Assembly: GCF_003233655.1 (NCBI RefSeq) | Contig: NZ_CP029829.1 | Span: 401,001-465,000 of the forward strand | Source of the DNA: Azospirillum ramasamyi | Lineage (GTDB): Bacteria; Pseudomonadota; Alphaproteobacteria; Azospirillales; Azospirillaceae | DNA: 64,000 nucleotides | Direction of reading: 5' to 3' | In this document: piece after piece, positions 29,543-39,380 of the stretch | How the letters are laid out: each line of letters starts with the position of its first letter | Position numbering within the stretch: position 1 is the stretch's first letter | The notes under the pieces: generated by a model | Seen by the model: the letters and a program-made list of their open reading frames with translations, nothing else | Told to the model about the DNA's origin: nothing | The model's database searches: none | Translations under genes and position numbers: made by a program

Positions 29543-31150
29543 ATGCCGATGCCTCTCATCCAAGTACAGACGCCGACCCGCGCGGACTGGTTCGACGCGC
29601 TTATTTCAACCAACGACGCCCCCCATGCGTTGCTTGGCGAAGACGGGCGCGTGCTGGTGGCGAACCGTGCCTTCGCCGAGGCGCTCGGCCTCGCCCGGGA
29701 TGCGGTGGAGGGGCGGACCCTGGCGGAGGGCGGGCTGGCGGCGGAGGTGGCCGAGGCGATCGACGGGCTGCGGCGCCAAGTGATGGCGACGGGCATGCCG
29801 GTGAGCGGTACCGGACTGTTTCCCGGACCGGGGCAGGCCGTGGCGCTGAACCCGGTGCGGGATGCCGGCGGCGCCGTCCGCGCGGTGGCGCTGATCGCCG
29901 ATGCCGGTGCCGCCGCCCTGGCCGAGGCGCGGGCGGAGGCTGCGCAGGCGCGGGCCGACGCGGAGCGCGCCCGCACCGCGAAGGGCAAGTTCCTGTCGGC
30001 GGCGAGCCATGATCTGCGCCAGCCCTTCCAGGCGATGCACCTGTTCCACCATCTGCTGATGGGCCAGCTCACCGATCCGGCCTCCATCGAACTGGCGAAC
30101 AAGCTGGAGCAGGCGATCGTCGGCGGCGAGACCCTGCTGCGCGCCCTGCTGGAGGTGTCGGCGCTGGAGGCCGGGCTGGTCACCGCCAATCCGCAGACCT
30201 TCCCGGTCGATGAACTGCTCGCCAAGATGCTGGAGGAGTTCGGGCCGGAGGCGGAGGCCAAGGGGCTGCGCTTCAACGTCCGTCCGCTCGACGCCCAGGT
30301 CACCAGCGACCCTGCGCTGATGGAGCGGCTGCTGCGGCCGATCCTGGCGAACGCCCTGCGCTACACCCTGAAGGGCGGCATCCTGCTGGCGGCGCGGCGG
30401 CGCGGCGACAGCCTGCGCATCGAGGTATGGGACACCGGCGTCGGCATCGACCCGGCCAACCATGCCGTGATCTTCGAGGACTTCCACCAGCTCGGCAATC
30501 CCGGCCGCGACCGCAAGCAGGGGCTGGGGCTGGGGCTGGCCATCGTGCGCCGGCTGGGGCAGGTGCTGGGGCATCCGGTGACGGTGCGCTCCAGGCTCGG
30601 CAAGGGTTCGGTCTTCGCGGTGGAGGTGCCGCTGGCCGGCCCGGACGGCGACCGGTCGGGCGAGGATTCCGCCGACAGCGAACCCGAGCCGGCGGTCGGA
30701 ACGCCCGCTTCCGCCGCTCCGGCGAAGGCCGGCACGGTGCTGGTGATCGAGGACGACGCCATGCAGTTGGAGGGTATCGGCATGCTGCTGCGCGGTTGGG
30801 GCTATGCCGTCATCCCCGCCCGCGGCATCGTCGAGGCCTGCGCCGAGCTGGACAGCGCCGCCGCCGCCCCGGATCTCGTGTTGTCCGACCTGCGCCTGTC
30901 GGGGCTGGAGACCGGCATCGACGCCATCCACGCGGTGCGCGCCCGTTGCGGCCGGCGCGTGCCGGGCGTGATCGTGACCGGCGACACCGACCCCGACCGC
31001 CTGCGCAGCGTCGACCGCAGCGGCCTGTCGCTGGTCCACAAGCCCTGCGACCCCGTGGCCCTGCGCCGCCTGCTCAGTCACAGTCTGCAGGCGGGGGCGG
31101 CTGCTCTTCCGGCGGGTGCATGGCGGTCGGGCATCCCCTGTTCGCGTTAG
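29543..31150 (+). CDS. PAS hybrid histidine kinase with C-terminal receiver
   Basis: The product (535 aa) has a PAS-like domain (about 10-110), a coiled coil, HisKA with ASHDLRQPFQAMH (phospho-acceptor His156), HATPase (about 255-370; GIDPANHAVIFEDFHQLGNPGRD, GLGLGLAIVRRLG), a short acidic linker and a receiver (VLVIEDDAM; Asp449 in LSDLRLSG). There is no membrane segment. The SHDLRQP form of the H-box is typical of a group of cytoplasmic hybrid kinases that signal through a separate LuxR-type regulator; none is adjacent. ATG 29543 was taken. It sits before ugpBAEC, with a 300-base gap. Confidence 0.88.
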   Translation: MPMPLIQVQTPTRADWFDALISTNDAPHALLGEDGRVLVANRAFAEALGLARDAVEGRTLAEGGLAAEVAEAIDGLRRQVMATGMPVSGTGLFPGPGQAVALNPVRDAGGAVRAVALIADAGAAALAEARAEAAQARADAERARTAKGKFLSAASHDLRQPFQAMHLFHHLLMGQLTDPASIELANKLEQAIVGGETLLRALLEVSALEAGLVTANPQTFPVDELLAKMLEEFGPEAEAKGLRFNVRPLDAQVTSDPALMERLLRPILANALRYTLKGGILLAARRRGDSLRIEVWDTGVGIDPANHAVIFEDFHQLGNPGRDRKQGLGLGLAIVRRLGQVLGHPVTVRSRLGKGSVFAVEVPLAGPDGDRSGEDSADSEPEPAVGTPASAAPAKAGTVLVIEDDAMQLEGIGMLLRGWGYAVIPARGIVEACAELDSAAAAPDLVLSDLRLSGLETGIDAIHAVRARCGRRVPGVIVTGDTDPDRLRSVDRSGLSLVHKPCDPVALRRLLSHSLQAGAAALPAGAWRSGIPCSR

Positions 31151-31449
31151 CCTTTACGCGCCTGGGCGTTTTCGCTCCGCAACATCCCGGCCGGCGGCCA
31201 TTCCACGTCACAAGACTGTAATGCCGCGTCTTGACAGAGCCAGCCCTGCGTGGGCAGTGTGACGCTTAGAGCAACCAAACAATTTCGAAAGCGATCATCA
31301 GGTTATCGGCACTTTTCGAAAGCGCAAACGGATGGCCGGACAGAAGGCCGCATGCGTCTGCCACCAAAACTTCACGAAAGCGTCGCGGGACGGCAACCCA
31401 TTGCCCTCATGACAACCGCGCACCTTACCGGGACAGGGAGACCCACTGC
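31151..31449. promoter_or_regulatory. ugp control region with phased direct repeats
   Basis: About 300 bases without a gene. TTTCGAAAGCG occurs at 31283-31293 and again at 31314-31324, exactly 31 bases (three helical turns) apart, with a partial copy (ACGAAAGCG) ending at 31382. The arrangement suggests a multi-site operator, perhaps for a DeoR/GlpR-type or PhoB-like regulator of ugpBAEC. A TTGACA at 31231-31236 lacks a convincing -10. Confidence 0.5.
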
Positions 31450-32802
31450 ATGTTGACCCGCCGCAAGCTTGCCCTCCTGACGGGCGCCGCCACCACCACC
31501 GCACTGCTGCTCGCCGCCCTTCCGGGGTCCGCGCTGGCGCAATCGAAGACGGTGATCGATTTCTGGCACGGCCTGCCGCAGCCGCTGGGCGGCCAGTTGG
31601 AGCAGGTCGTCAAGGACTTCAACGACAGCCAGCAGGCGGTCCAGGTCAACCCCTCCTACAAGGGGGCCTATCCCGAGACGATGCAGGCGGCCATCGCCGC
31701 CTTCCGCGCCGGCAACGCGCCGCATGTCGTCCAGATGTTCGAGGTCGGAACGGCAACGATGATGGCCGCCGGCCCGGCGATCAAGCCGGTCTACCAGCTG
31801 ATGCAGGAGACGGGGGCGTCCTTCGACGCCGACGCCTACATCCCGGCGGTGAAGGGCTATTACTCGTCCAAGGACGGCAAGATGATGGCGCTGCCGTTCA
31901 ACAGCTCCAGCACCATCATGTTCTACAACAAGGACGCCTTCCAGAAGGCCGGCCTCGACCCGAACAAGCCGCCGGCGACCTGGCCGGAGATGATCGAGGC
32001 GGCGAAGAAGCTGAAGGCGTCGGGCTCCACCTGCCCGATGACCACCTCATGGCCGGTGTGGGCGCAGTTCGAACAGCTGGGCGCCATCCACAACACCCCC
32101 TTCGCCAGCCAGTCCAACGGCTTCGGCGGGCTGAACGCCGAGCTGAAGATCGACGCCCCGCTCTTCGTCAAGCATGTGCAGACGCTGATCGACATGCAGA
32201 AGGAGGGGCTGTTCAAGTATGGCGGCCGCGACAACAAGCCGGACGCCCTGTTCCCGTCGGGCGAATGCGCGATGATCCACGGCTCGTCCGGCCTGCGCAG
32301 CCGCACCAGCAAGGAGGCGAATTTCGCCTGGGGCGCCGCCCCGCTGCCCTATTGGCCGGAATTCGCCAAGGACGGCCCGAAGAACAGCATCATCGGCGGC
32401 GCCGCCTTCTGGGTCATGACCTCGCCCAAGCGCACGCCGGCCGAGTACAAGGCGGTGTCGGAGTTCTTCAGCTATCTCGCCCGGCCGGAGGTCGATGCGA
32501 AGTGGCACATGGACACCGGCTATGTCCCGGTGACGATGAAGGGCTTCGAACTGGCCAAGGCCCAGGGCTATTACGAGAAGAACCCCGGCGCCGACGTGCC
32601 GGCCACCCAGCTGACCCGCACGCCCACCACCGAGAACAGCATGGGCCTGCGGCTGGGCAACCTGCCGGAAATCCGCAACATCATCCAGGAAGAGCTGGAG
32701 AAGGCCTTCCAGGGCCAGCAGGACGCCCGCCAGGCGCTGGACTCCGCGGTGAAGCGCGGCAACGCCGTGCTGCGCAACTTCGAGCGCGCCAACAAGGGCT
32801 GA
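31450..32802 (+). CDS. ugpB: sn-glycerol-3-phosphate ABC transporter substrate-binding protein
   Basis: The product (450 aa) is a periplasmic solute-binding protein. A signal peptide [10 protein letters not shown]...ALPGSALAQ (cleavage near residue 31) is followed by [19 protein letters not shown], a UgpB hallmark. [14 protein letters not shown] and the [10 protein letters not shown] region fit glycerol-3-phosphate binding. It would deliver glycerol-3-phosphate or glycerophosphodiesters to UgpAE. It heads ugpBAEC; a 97-base gap to ugpA may hold a structure lowering downstream expression relative to the binding protein. Confidence 0.93.
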   Translation: MLTRRKLALLTGAATTTALLLAALPGSALAQSKTVIDFWHGLPQPLGGQLEQVVKDFNDSQQAVQVNPSYKGAYPETMQAAIAAFRAGNAPHVVQMFEVGTATMMAAGPAIKPVYQLMQETGASFDADAYIPAVKGYYSSKDGKMMALPFNSSSTIMFYNKDAFQKAGLDPNKPPATWPEMIEAAKKLKASGSTCPMTTSWPVWAQFEQLGAIHNTPFASQSNGFGGLNAELKIDAPLFVKHVQTLIDMQKEGLFKYGGRDNKPDALFPSGECAMIHGSSGLRSRTSKEANFAWGAAPLPYWPEFAKDGPKNSIIGGAAFWVMTSPKRTPAEYKAVSEFFSYLARPEVDAKWHMDTGYVPVTMKGFELAKAQGYYEKNPGADVPATQLTRTPTTENSMGLRLGNLPEIRNIIQEELEKAFQGQQDARQALDSAVKRGNAVLRNFERANKG

Positions 32803-32899
32803 GGCAGGTTGTAACCTCGCCGGGATCCCCTCTTCCCGCCCTCCGGGGGAGAGGGGGAAATCCTCCAAGCGCTCCGCACAATCCACGAAAGACCAAGCT

Positions 32900-33784
32900 T
32901 TGCAGCGTCGCGTGACATTCGACAACCGGCTGCTGCCCTACCTGCTGCTTGCGCCTCAGGTGGTGGTGACGCTGGTGTTCTTCATCTGGCCGGCGGCCCA
33001 GGCCGTCTGGCAGTCGGTGCATCTGCAGGACGCCTTCGGCATCCGCAGCGAGTTCGTCTGGTTCGAGAATTTCGAGCATGTGCTGACCGATCCGAACTAT
33101 CTCGACACGCTGAAAGTCACGGTGATCTTCAGCGTCGCGGTCACCGTGCTGTCGATGGGCACGGCGCTGCTGCTGGCTGTGCTCGCCGATTCCAGGATCA
33201 AGGGGGCGCACGCCTACAAGACGCTGCTGATCTGGCCCTATGCCCTGGCGCCGGCGGTCGCGGCGGTGCTGTGGATGTTCATCTTCAACCCCGACATCGG
33301 GTCGTTCGGCCGGGCGCTGAGGGCGCTCGGCTATGATTGGGACTACCGGCTGAACGGCGGGCAGGCGCTGTGGATGGTCATCATGGCCGCCAGTTGGAAA
33401 CAGGTGGCCTACAACTTCATCTTCTTCCTGGCCGGCCTGCAGGCGATCCCGCGCTCGGTGATCGAGGCGGCCAGCATCGACGGCGCCGGCCCGGTCCGGC
33501 GTTTCTGGACCATCACCTTCCCGCTGCTGTCGCCGACCACCTTCTTCCTGCTGGTGGTCGACATGGTCTACGCCTTCTTCGAGACCTTCGGCACCATCCA
33601 TGCCCTGACCCAGGGCGGGCCCGGCAAGGCGACGGAGACGCTGATCTTCCGCGTCTACCATGACGGCGTGGTCAACAACGACCTCGGCGGATCGTCGGCC
33701 CAGTCGGTGATCCTGATGGTGATCGTCATCGCCCTGACCGCGGTGCAGTTCCGGTACATCGAGCGCAAGGTCCATTACGCATGA
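32900..33784 (+). CDS. ugpA: sn-glycerol-3-phosphate ABC transporter permease UgpA
   Basis: The product (294 aa) is an inner-membrane permease with six helices and the EAA motif ([23 protein letters not shown], about 195-217) that contacts the ATPase UgpC. The opening [18 protein letters not shown] is typical of UgpA. The start is TTG at 32900. The gene overlaps ugpE by 4 bases (ATGA), indicating coupled synthesis of the permease heterodimer. Confidence 0.92.
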   Translation: MQRRVTFDNRLLPYLLLAPQVVVTLVFFIWPAAQAVWQSVHLQDAFGIRSEFVWFENFEHVLTDPNYLDTLKVTVIFSVAVTVLSMGTALLLAVLADSRIKGAHAYKTLLIWPYALAPAVAAVLWMFIFNPDIGSFGRALRALGYDWDYRLNGGQALWMVIMAASWKQVAYNFIFFLAGLQAIPRSVIEAASIDGAGPVRRFWTITFPLLSPTTFFLLVVDMVYAFFETFGTIHALTQGGPGKATETLIFRVYHDGVVNNDLGGSSAQSVILMVIVIALTAVQFRYIERKVHYA

Positions 33785-34629
33785 AGCCGACGCGATTCAT
33801 CGACCTCGTGCCGCACATCGTCCTGATCGCCGGCGTCCTCATCTTCGCCTATCCGATCTATGTGACGCTGATCGGCTCCACCTGGGATTCCGGCACCATC
33901 GGCCGCGGCGGGCTGCCGCTGTGGCCGGGCGGGCAGGGAGTGGACAACTACGCCCAGGCCTGGGCCGGCGAGGCGGGCGCACGCGCCACATACACGCCCG
34001 TCCGCACCATGATGCTGAACAGCCTCGTCATGGCGCTGGCCATCGCGCTGGGGAAGATCGCCATCTCGATCCTGTCGGCCTATGCGGTGGCCTTCTTCCG
34101 CTTCCCGCTGCGCATGGCCTTCTTCTGGCTGATCTTCATCACCCTGATGCTGCCGGTCGAGGTGCGCATCATCCCGACCTACAAGGTCGTCGCCGATCTC
34201 GGCCTGATCAACACCTATGCCGGTCTGGCCATCCCGCTGATCGCGTCGGCCACGGCGACGCTTCTGTTCCGCCAGTTCTTCCTGACCATTCCGGACGAGT
34301 TGCTGGAGGCCGCCAAGATCGACGGCGCCGGGCCGGTGCGCTTCTTCATCGACGTGGTCCTGCCGCTGTCGCGCACCAACATCGCCGCGCTCTTCGTCAT
34401 CCTCTTCATCTATGGCTGGAACCAGTATCTCTGGCCGCTTCTGGTCACCAGCAGCGGCGACATGGAAACCATCGTGACCGGCATCACCAAGATGATCGGC
34501 ACCGGTGAATCGGCCAACGACTGGAACCTCATCATGGCGACCACGGTGCTGGCGATGCTGCCGCCGGTGGCGGTAGTGGTGCTGATGCAGCGCTGGTTCG
34601 TCAAGGGCCTGGTGGACAGCGAAAAGTAA
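33781..34629 (+). CDS. ugpE: sn-glycerol-3-phosphate ABC transporter permease UgpE
   Basis: The product (282 aa) is the second inner-membrane permease of the transporter. The EAA loop ([22 protein letters not shown], about 176-197) marks contact with Ugp[20 protein letters not shown] is the conserved region before it. It starts within the ugpA stop and is followed 25 bases later by ugpC. Confidence 0.92.
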   Translation: MKPTRFIDLVPHIVLIAGVLIFAYPIYVTLIGSTWDSGTIGRGGLPLWPGGQGVDNYAQAWAGEAGARATYTPVRTMMLNSLVMALAIALGKIAISILSAYAVAFFRFPLRMAFFWLIFITLMLPVEVRIIPTYKVVADLGLINTYAGLAIPLIASATATLLFRQFFLTIPDELLEAAKIDGAGPVRFFIDVVLPLSRTNIAALFVILFIYGWNQYLWPLLVTSSGDMETIVTGITKMIGTGESANDWNLIMATTVLAMLPPVAVVVLMQRWFVKGLVDSEK

Positions 34630-34654
34630 GACGCGGACGAAGGAAAGAAGAACA

Positions 34655-35731
34655 ATGGCAACCGTTGAAATCCGCGACGTCCGCAAATCCTACGGGCCGG
34701 TCGAAGCGATCAAGGGCATCGACATCGCGATCCGGGACGGCGAGTTCCTCGTCCTGCTGGGGCCGTCCGGCTGCGGCAAGTCCACCCTGCTGCGCATGGT
34801 CGCCGGGCTGGAGGGCATCACCGGCGGCGAGATCGCCATCGGCGGGCGCGTGGTCAACCATCTGGAACCCAAGGACCGCGACATCGCTATGGTGTTCCAG
34901 AACTACGCGCTCTACCCGCACATGACGGTCTTCGACAACATGGCCTATGGCCTGAAGATCCGCGGCATTCCCCAGGCGGAGATCCGGGCGCGGGTCGACA
35001 AGGCGGCGGAGATCCTGGAACTGGAGCGCTTCCTCGACCGCCGGCCGAGCCAGCTGTCGGGCGGCCAGCGCCAGCGCGTCGCCATGGGCCGCGCCATCGT
35101 GCGCGAGCCCGCCGCCTTCCTGTTCGACGAGCCGCTGTCCAACCTGGACGCCAAGCTGCGCACCCAGATGCGGGTGGAGATCAAGCGGCTGCAGGACCGG
35201 CTGCGCATCACCAGCCTCTACGTCACCCACGACCAGGTGGAGGCGATGACGCTGGCCGACCGCATCCTGGTGATGAACCATGGCGTCGCCGAGCAGATCG
35301 GCACGCCGCTGGAGGTCTATCAGCGCCCGGCGAGCCTGTTCGTCGCCGGCTTCATCGGCTCGCCGCCGATGAATGTTCTGGACGGCCGCATCGACGACCG
35401 TGGCGAGGCGGTGCTGCTGCGGGGCGGCCAACCCGGCACCCTGCGTCTTCCGCTGCCGCTGCCGCGCCCGACCGACGCCGGCCGGCCGGTGAAGCTGGGC
35501 ATCCGGCCGGAGCATCTGGCCGCCGCGGCGGAAGGCTTCTCCATCGAGGTGGAACTGGTCGAGGCGCTGGGGGCCGACACGGTGGTCTATGGCCGATTGC
35601 CGGGCGGCGAGACGCTGCTGGTCCGCATGGCCGGTCTGCCGAGCTGCCACATCGGCGACCGGCTGACCGTCGCCCCGCCGGCCGACGCCCTGCACCTGTT
35701 CGACGCGGTGACCGGGCGCCGGATCGACTGA
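34655..35731 (+). CDS. ugpC: sn-glycerol-3-phosphate ABC transporter ATPase UgpC
   Basis: The product (358 aa) is a MalK/UgpC-type ATPase: Walker [10 protein letters not shown] (36-44), Q-loop [13 protein letters not shown], signature LSGGQRQR, Walker [16 protein letters not shown], and a C-terminal OB/TOBE regulatory domain (about 240-358, GIRPEHL). It drives glycerol-3-phosphate uptake with UgpBAE. A Shine-Dalgarno GAAGGAAAG lies before the ATG. It completes the ugpBAEC operon. Confidence 0.93.
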   Translation: MATVEIRDVRKSYGPVEAIKGIDIAIRDGEFLVLLGPSGCGKSTLLRMVAGLEGITGGEIAIGGRVVNHLEPKDRDIAMVFQNYALYPHMTVFDNMAYGLKIRGIPQAEIRARVDKAAEILELERFLDRRPSQLSGGQRQRVAMGRAIVREPAAFLFDEPLSNLDAKLRTQMRVEIKRLQDRLRITSLYVTHDQVEAMTLADRILVMNHGVAEQIGTPLEVYQRPASLFVAGFIGSPPMNVLDGRIDDRGEAVLLRGGQPGTLRLPLPLPRPTDAGRPVKLGIRPEHLAAAAEGFSIEVELVEALGADTVVYGRLPGGETLLVRMAGLPSCHIGDRLTVAPPADALHLFDAVTGRRID

Positions 35732-35754
35732 CTCCGGCGCTCGGAAACCGGCGA

Positions 35755-35958
35755 TCAGAAATCGGAACAGCGCCCCTTGAATTCCCAGTCGCCATAGCGG
35801 GTCGGCTCCGGCCCCTTCGGGCCGCCGATCTCGCCCGGCTTCTGCTCGGGGCCCTTGGTTTCCGTGGCCTCGGCGTTGTCGGCAATCGCGCCGGTGGTGT
35901 CGGCGATCGCCTCGGCGGCGTCCTTCTGCGGCTTGGTCGGTTCGGTCATCATATCCAT
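35755..35958 (-). CDS. DUF1674/SdhAF4-like small protein
   Basis: The product (67 aa) ends with GPEPTRYGDWEFKGRCSDF, the conserved C-terminal motif of DUF1674, the bacterial relatives of mitochondrial SDHAF4. Those proteins bind flavinylated SdhA during succinate dehydrogenase assembly. The N-terminal half is low-complexity (Ala/Glu/Lys). Three in-frame ATGs (35958, 35952, 35949) are possible, none with a strong Shine-Dalgarno. It converges on ugpC and is divergent from htpX. Confidence 0.85.
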   Translation of the reverse strand: MDMMTEPTKPQKDAAEAIADTTGAIADNAEATETKGPEQKPGEIGGPKGPEPTRYGDWEFKGRCSDF

Positions 35959-36081
35959 CGCGATAATGCGGGTATTCCGGCGGGCATCTTGAACGAGGGT
36001 CCGGACAAAACCCATATCCTGGTCATTCCGGGAGCGCGGCGTTTCAACCCGCCGACCCGCTCCTGCCCATCCTGAACCGAT

Positions 36082-37110
36082 ATGGCGATCATGACCAGCT
36101 ATCTGAAGACCACCATTCTCCTTGCCGGCCTGACGGCGATCTTCATGGCGGTCGGCTTCCTGCTGGGCGGCAAGACCGGCCTGATCATCGCCTTCGTCGT
36201 CGCGCTGGGCATGAACCTGTTCAGCTATTGGAATTCCGGCGACATGGTGCTGTCGATGTACGGCGCCCGCGAGGTCGACGCCTATTCGGCGCCGGAGTTC
36301 TACGGCATCGTCGCCCGGCTGGCGGAGCGCGCCGGCCTGCCGATGCCGCGCGTCTACATCATCGAGAACGACCAGCCCAACGCCTTCGCCACCGGCCGCG
36401 ATCCGGAACATGCGGCGGTCGCCGCCACCACCGGCCTGCTGTACCGCCTGACGCCGGAGCAGATCGCCGGCGTGATGGCGCATGAGCTGGCCCATGTGAA
36501 GAACCGCGACACGCTGATCATGACGATCACCGCGACCATCGCCGGTGCGGTGTCGATGCTCGCCAATTTCGGCCTGTTCTTCGGCGCCTCCAGCAGCGAC
36601 GAGCGCGGCGGCAACCCGCTGGGCATGGTCGGAGCCATCCTGGCCGCCATCCTCGCCCCCATCGCCGCCACGCTGGTGCAGATGGCGATCAGCCGCACCC
36701 GCGAGTTCGAGGCCGACCGCATCGGCGCCGAGATCTGCGGCCGTCCCAACTGGCTGGCTGACGCGCTGACCAACATCCACAACAGCGCCAGCCACATTCC
36801 CAACCATCAGGCGGAGGCGCATCCGGCGACCGCCCACCTGTTCATCGCCAACCCCCTCAGCGGCGCCAGCATGGCCAGCCTGTTCTCCACCCACCCCGAC
36901 ATGGGCGAGCGGGTGGCGCGGCTGCGCGCGATGGCGGCCCAGAGCGGCGGCTTCGGCACTGGGTTTGGAGGCGGCTTTGGCAACGGTTTTGGTGGCGGCT
37001 TCCGGGGCAACCAGACCCCGCCGCGCGACGGCCGCTCGCCCTGGGGCGCACCGCCGCAGGGCGGCCAGGGCGGCTTCATGCCGCAGAACCGCCGCGGTCC
37101 CTGGGGCTGA
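36082..37110 (+). CDS. htpX: HtpX membrane zinc metalloprotease
   Basis: The product (342 aa) is an M48 membrane protease for quality control of damaged membrane proteins. Two helices lie at the N-terminus (about 10-48), the zinc site HELAH is at 134-138, two more helices follow (about 145-165, 180-200), and [10 protein letters not shown] provides the third zinc ligand. The C-terminal tail (about 295-342) is unusual in being Gly/Phe/Pro-rich with repeated GFG units, and is probably disordered. ATG 36082 or 36091 could be the start. Confidence 0.93.
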   Translation: MAIMTSYLKTTILLAGLTAIFMAVGFLLGGKTGLIIAFVVALGMNLFSYWNSGDMVLSMYGAREVDAYSAPEFYGIVARLAERAGLPMPRVYIIENDQPNAFATGRDPEHAAVAATTGLLYRLTPEQIAGVMAHELAHVKNRDTLIMTITATIAGAVSMLANFGLFFGASSSDERGGNPLGMVGAILAAILAPIAATLVQMAISRTREFEADRIGAEICGRPNWLADALTNIHNSASHIPNHQAEAHPATAHLFIANPLSGASMASLFSTHPDMGERVARLRAMAAQSGGFGTGFGGGFGNGFGGGFRGNQTPPRDGRSPWGAPPQGGQGGFMPQNRRGPWG

Positions 37111-37209
37111 TCTCCGAAGCGGCCGCTGCTAAAGGATTGCGCGCCGGACGGGTGCATGACTACCCTTCCGGCCAGCGCTCAACCAAGACGGCCGCCAGGG
37201 GAAGCTTGC

Positions 37210-38142
37210 ATGTCCGAAGTCGCGAAATACCGCCTCGTCACCCGCTCCGATTTCGATGGGCTCGTCTGCGCCGTCCTGCTGAAGGATCTGGGCATCCTCG
37301 ACGAGATCAAGTTCGTCCATCCCAAGGACATGCAGGACGGCAAGATCGAGATCACCGGCCGCGACATCACCACCAACCTGCCTTACGTCGAGGGCGCCCA
37401 TCTGGTGTTCGACCATCACCTGTCGGAGACCATGCGCGTCGGCGGGAAGGCGAACCACATCATCGATCCCAAGGCGCCCTCCGCCGCCCGCGTCGTCTAT
37501 GATTATTACGGCGGCAAGGAGCGCTTCCCGACCATCTCCGAGGAGATGATGGCGGCGGTCGATCAGGCCGACTCGGCCCAATACCAGCGCGAGGACATCC
37601 TCAACCCCACCGGCTGGACCCTGCTGAACTTCATCATGGACGCGCGCACCGGCCTCGGCCGCTTCCGCGAGTTCCGGGTGTCGAACTACCAGCTGATGAT
37701 GGACCTGATCGATTACTGCCGCAGCCATTCCATCGAGCAGATCCTGGAACTGCCCGACGTGAAGGAGCGGGTGGATCTCTACACCCAGCATGCCGAACTG
37801 TTCGTCGACCAGTTGAAGCGCTGCGCCACTGTGCGCGGCAACGTCGTCGTGCTCGACCTCCGCCGGGAGGAGACGATCTATGCCGGCAACCGCTTCATGA
37901 TCTACGCGCTGTTCCCCGACACCAACGTGTCGATCCATGTGCTGTGGGGCCTGAAGCAGCAGAACACCGTGCTGGCCTGCGGCAAATCGATCCTGAACCG
38001 CAGTTCGAAGACGGACATCGGCCCGCTGATGCTGCAATATGGCGGCGGCGGCCATCAGGCGGCCGGCACCTGCCAGGTCGACAACGACCGGGCGGAAGAG
38101 GTGCTGGAGGCCATCGTCGCCCGTATGCGGGCGGACGGCTGA
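37210..38142 (+). CDS. DHH/DHHA1 family phosphoesterase (exopolyphosphatase-like)
   Basis: The product (310 aa) has the DHH family layout: RSDFDGLVCAVLL (motif I, about 11-23), VFDHHLSE (DHH motif, about 75) and a C-terminal DHHA1 domain with GGGGHQAAGTC. Related proteins cleave short polyphosphates, oligoribonucleotides (NrnA) or cyclic dinucleotides. Annotation often reads exopolyphosphatase, but the substrate cannot be fixed here. The ATG at 37210 was preferred over an in-frame ATG 54 bases upstream. The next gene starts 37 bases later, so the two may be co-transcribed. Confidence 0.83.
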   Translation: MSEVAKYRLVTRSDFDGLVCAVLLKDLGILDEIKFVHPKDMQDGKIEITGRDITTNLPYVEGAHLVFDHHLSETMRVGGKANHIIDPKAPSAARVVYDYYGGKERFPTISEEMMAAVDQADSAQYQREDILNPTGWTLLNFIMDARTGLGRFREFRVSNYQLMMDLIDYCRSHSIEQILELPDVKERVDLYTQHAELFVDQLKRCATVRGNVVVLDLRREETIYAGNRFMIYALFPDTNVSIHVLWGLKQQNTVLACGKSILNRSSKTDIGPLMLQYGGGGHQAAGTCQVDNDRAEEVLEAIVARMRADG

Positions 38143-38179
38143 CCTCAACCAAGCGGTTTCCAGCGCGGGTTTCAAGCGA

Positions 38180-38914
38180 TTGAGCGGACTTCCTCTTTTC
38201 CCCGACGACGCCCTGTTCGACGCCGGCTGGCTGTCCGCCCTGTCAGACGAGGTGCCGCGGGCCGAGGCGCTCGACCGCGCCCGCCCGGTGGTGGCCGACG
38301 CCATCGCCCGCACCGATGCCGCCGGAGCGGCGGCGCTGGCCCGCATCGACGCGCTGGTGACGGGGGCGGCGCTCGACGCCATCCCGGGGCTGCTGGCGGC
38401 CGAGACGTTGGAGTTGCCGGAGGCCGCGGCGACGGCCGAACGCTCCATCCACGACCTGATGAGCCGCGTCGCCTACAAGCGGCGGGAGTTGATGCCGCTG
38501 TTCCCCGACCTGATCGAACGGGTCGCCGTCATCCATGCCGCGGCGGTGGAGGCCTGCGGCACGGCGCGCTGGCGACTGATGGCGGCGCGGGCGCGGCTGC
38601 AGCCGGGCCGGCCCTCCAGCCCGATCCAGGGCTCCGGCACCCGCTATGTGAAGAGCGACCGTTTCGACATCCGCGCCGCCGAAAGCCTGCCCGCCATCGA
38701 CCGCACCCGTGCCGACCGCATCCTGAAGCGGCTGGGCGAGGCCCCGGTGCCGGACGAGCTGGAGCTTCGGCCGCTGGATGACGGCGGCGACCTGTGGACC
38801 ATAAAGGCCGGCGGGATCAGCCGCTTCATCCTGCGGGTCGTGCGCGACCGGCGCGGGCCGTTCTACATGGTGGAGGATGTCGGGCCGTGGAGGGAGATGT
38901 TGATTTACTATTAA
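38180..38914 (+). CDS. uncharacterised 244-aa protein
   Basis: From the TTG at 38180 the product reads MSGLPLFPDDALFDAGW. The N-terminal two thirds are alpha-helical and Ala-rich. The last 50 residues (GDLWTIKAGGISRFILRVV, then FYMVEDVG) form predicted beta strands that resemble the RelE/ParE-type toxin fold, but this likeness is weak and there is no antitoxin-like partner. The frame is open further upstream, overlapping the DHH gene in another frame; third-position bias suggests coding begins near 38180. It may belong to the same transcript as the DHH gene. Function unknown. Confidence 0.6.
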   Translation: MSGLPLFPDDALFDAGWLSALSDEVPRAEALDRARPVVADAIARTDAAGAAALARIDALVTGAALDAIPGLLAAETLELPEAAATAERSIHDLMSRVAYKRRELMPLFPDLIERVAVIHAAAVEACGTARWRLMAARARLQPGRPSSPIQGSGTRYVKSDRFDIRAAESLPAIDRTRADRILKRLGEAPVPDELELRPLDDGGDLWTIKAGGISRFILRVVRDRRGPFYMVEDVGPWREMLIYY

Positions 38915-38946
38915 TGTTCTGAAGTTCGATAGATATTTAGCGAGCT

Positions 38947-39351
38947 CTACTTCTTATCATTTTTTGTGTGGTCAGATATTCTAAATATATGATCCCAGCC
39001 GGGGAGCGATGGAGGTCCAGGCGGCCTTGTGTAGTTCTTCACAATTTCGAAGAATGTTTTTATAGCTGCGGTAAAGATATCGAGGGCGCGGTTAAGAGTG
39101 GTATTCCTTCTCTCTAGAATTGACGCTTCAAGTTTTGAATAATTTCTCATTATAGAGCTAATATAATCCATGTATTTTTCTATTTTAATATCATTATAGC
39201 TTGCGAACTGAGTAATTTCTTTAATATTCTGCGAGTATTGTGCTAGTTTTTCTTCGAGGGTCCGAACTGATAGTTTGGAAGAAGAAGAAACGATCTCGGC
39301 TAGATTGGCGTCAAGACCAACGAGTAAAATCGTAAAAGGTGCATGCGTCAT
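38947..39351 (-). CDS. uncharacterised low-GC gene next to an IS630 element
   Basis: The product (134 aa, from 39351) is helical and Lys/Asn/Ile-rich, starting MTHAPFTILLVGLDANLAE and ending HTKNDKK. Its base composition is clearly lower in GC than the neighbours, a sign of transfer. The IS630 end lies 8 bases upstream of the ATG, so the native promoter has been displaced. Rejoining the flanks across the element gives only a short in-frame extension (a GTG about 30 bases upstream) before a stop, so the insertion hit the 5' end or leader. No family recognised. It may be silent, or expressed from the element. Confidence 0.5.
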   Translation of the reverse strand: MTHAPFTILLVGLDANLAEIVSSSSKLSVRTLEEKLAQYSQNIKEITQFASYNDIKIEKYMDYISSIMRNYSKLEASILERRNTTLNRALDIFTAAIKTFFEIVKNYTRPPGPPSLPGWDHIFRISDHTKNDKK

Positions 39352-39358
39352 TCTACTA

Positions 39359-39380
39359 GAGTTTCGAGCGTTTAATCTGA
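39359..39380. repeat. terminal inverted repeat of IS630 element (left)
   Basis: GAGTTTCGAGCGTTTAATCT followed by GA. It pairs imperfectly with the complement of 40384-40405 and abuts TA at 39357-39358. Confidence 0.7.

Noticed and set aside
31231-31259. TTGACA as the -35 of a ugp promoter
   Set aside because: No acceptable -10 at 16-19 bases; kept only as a remark.
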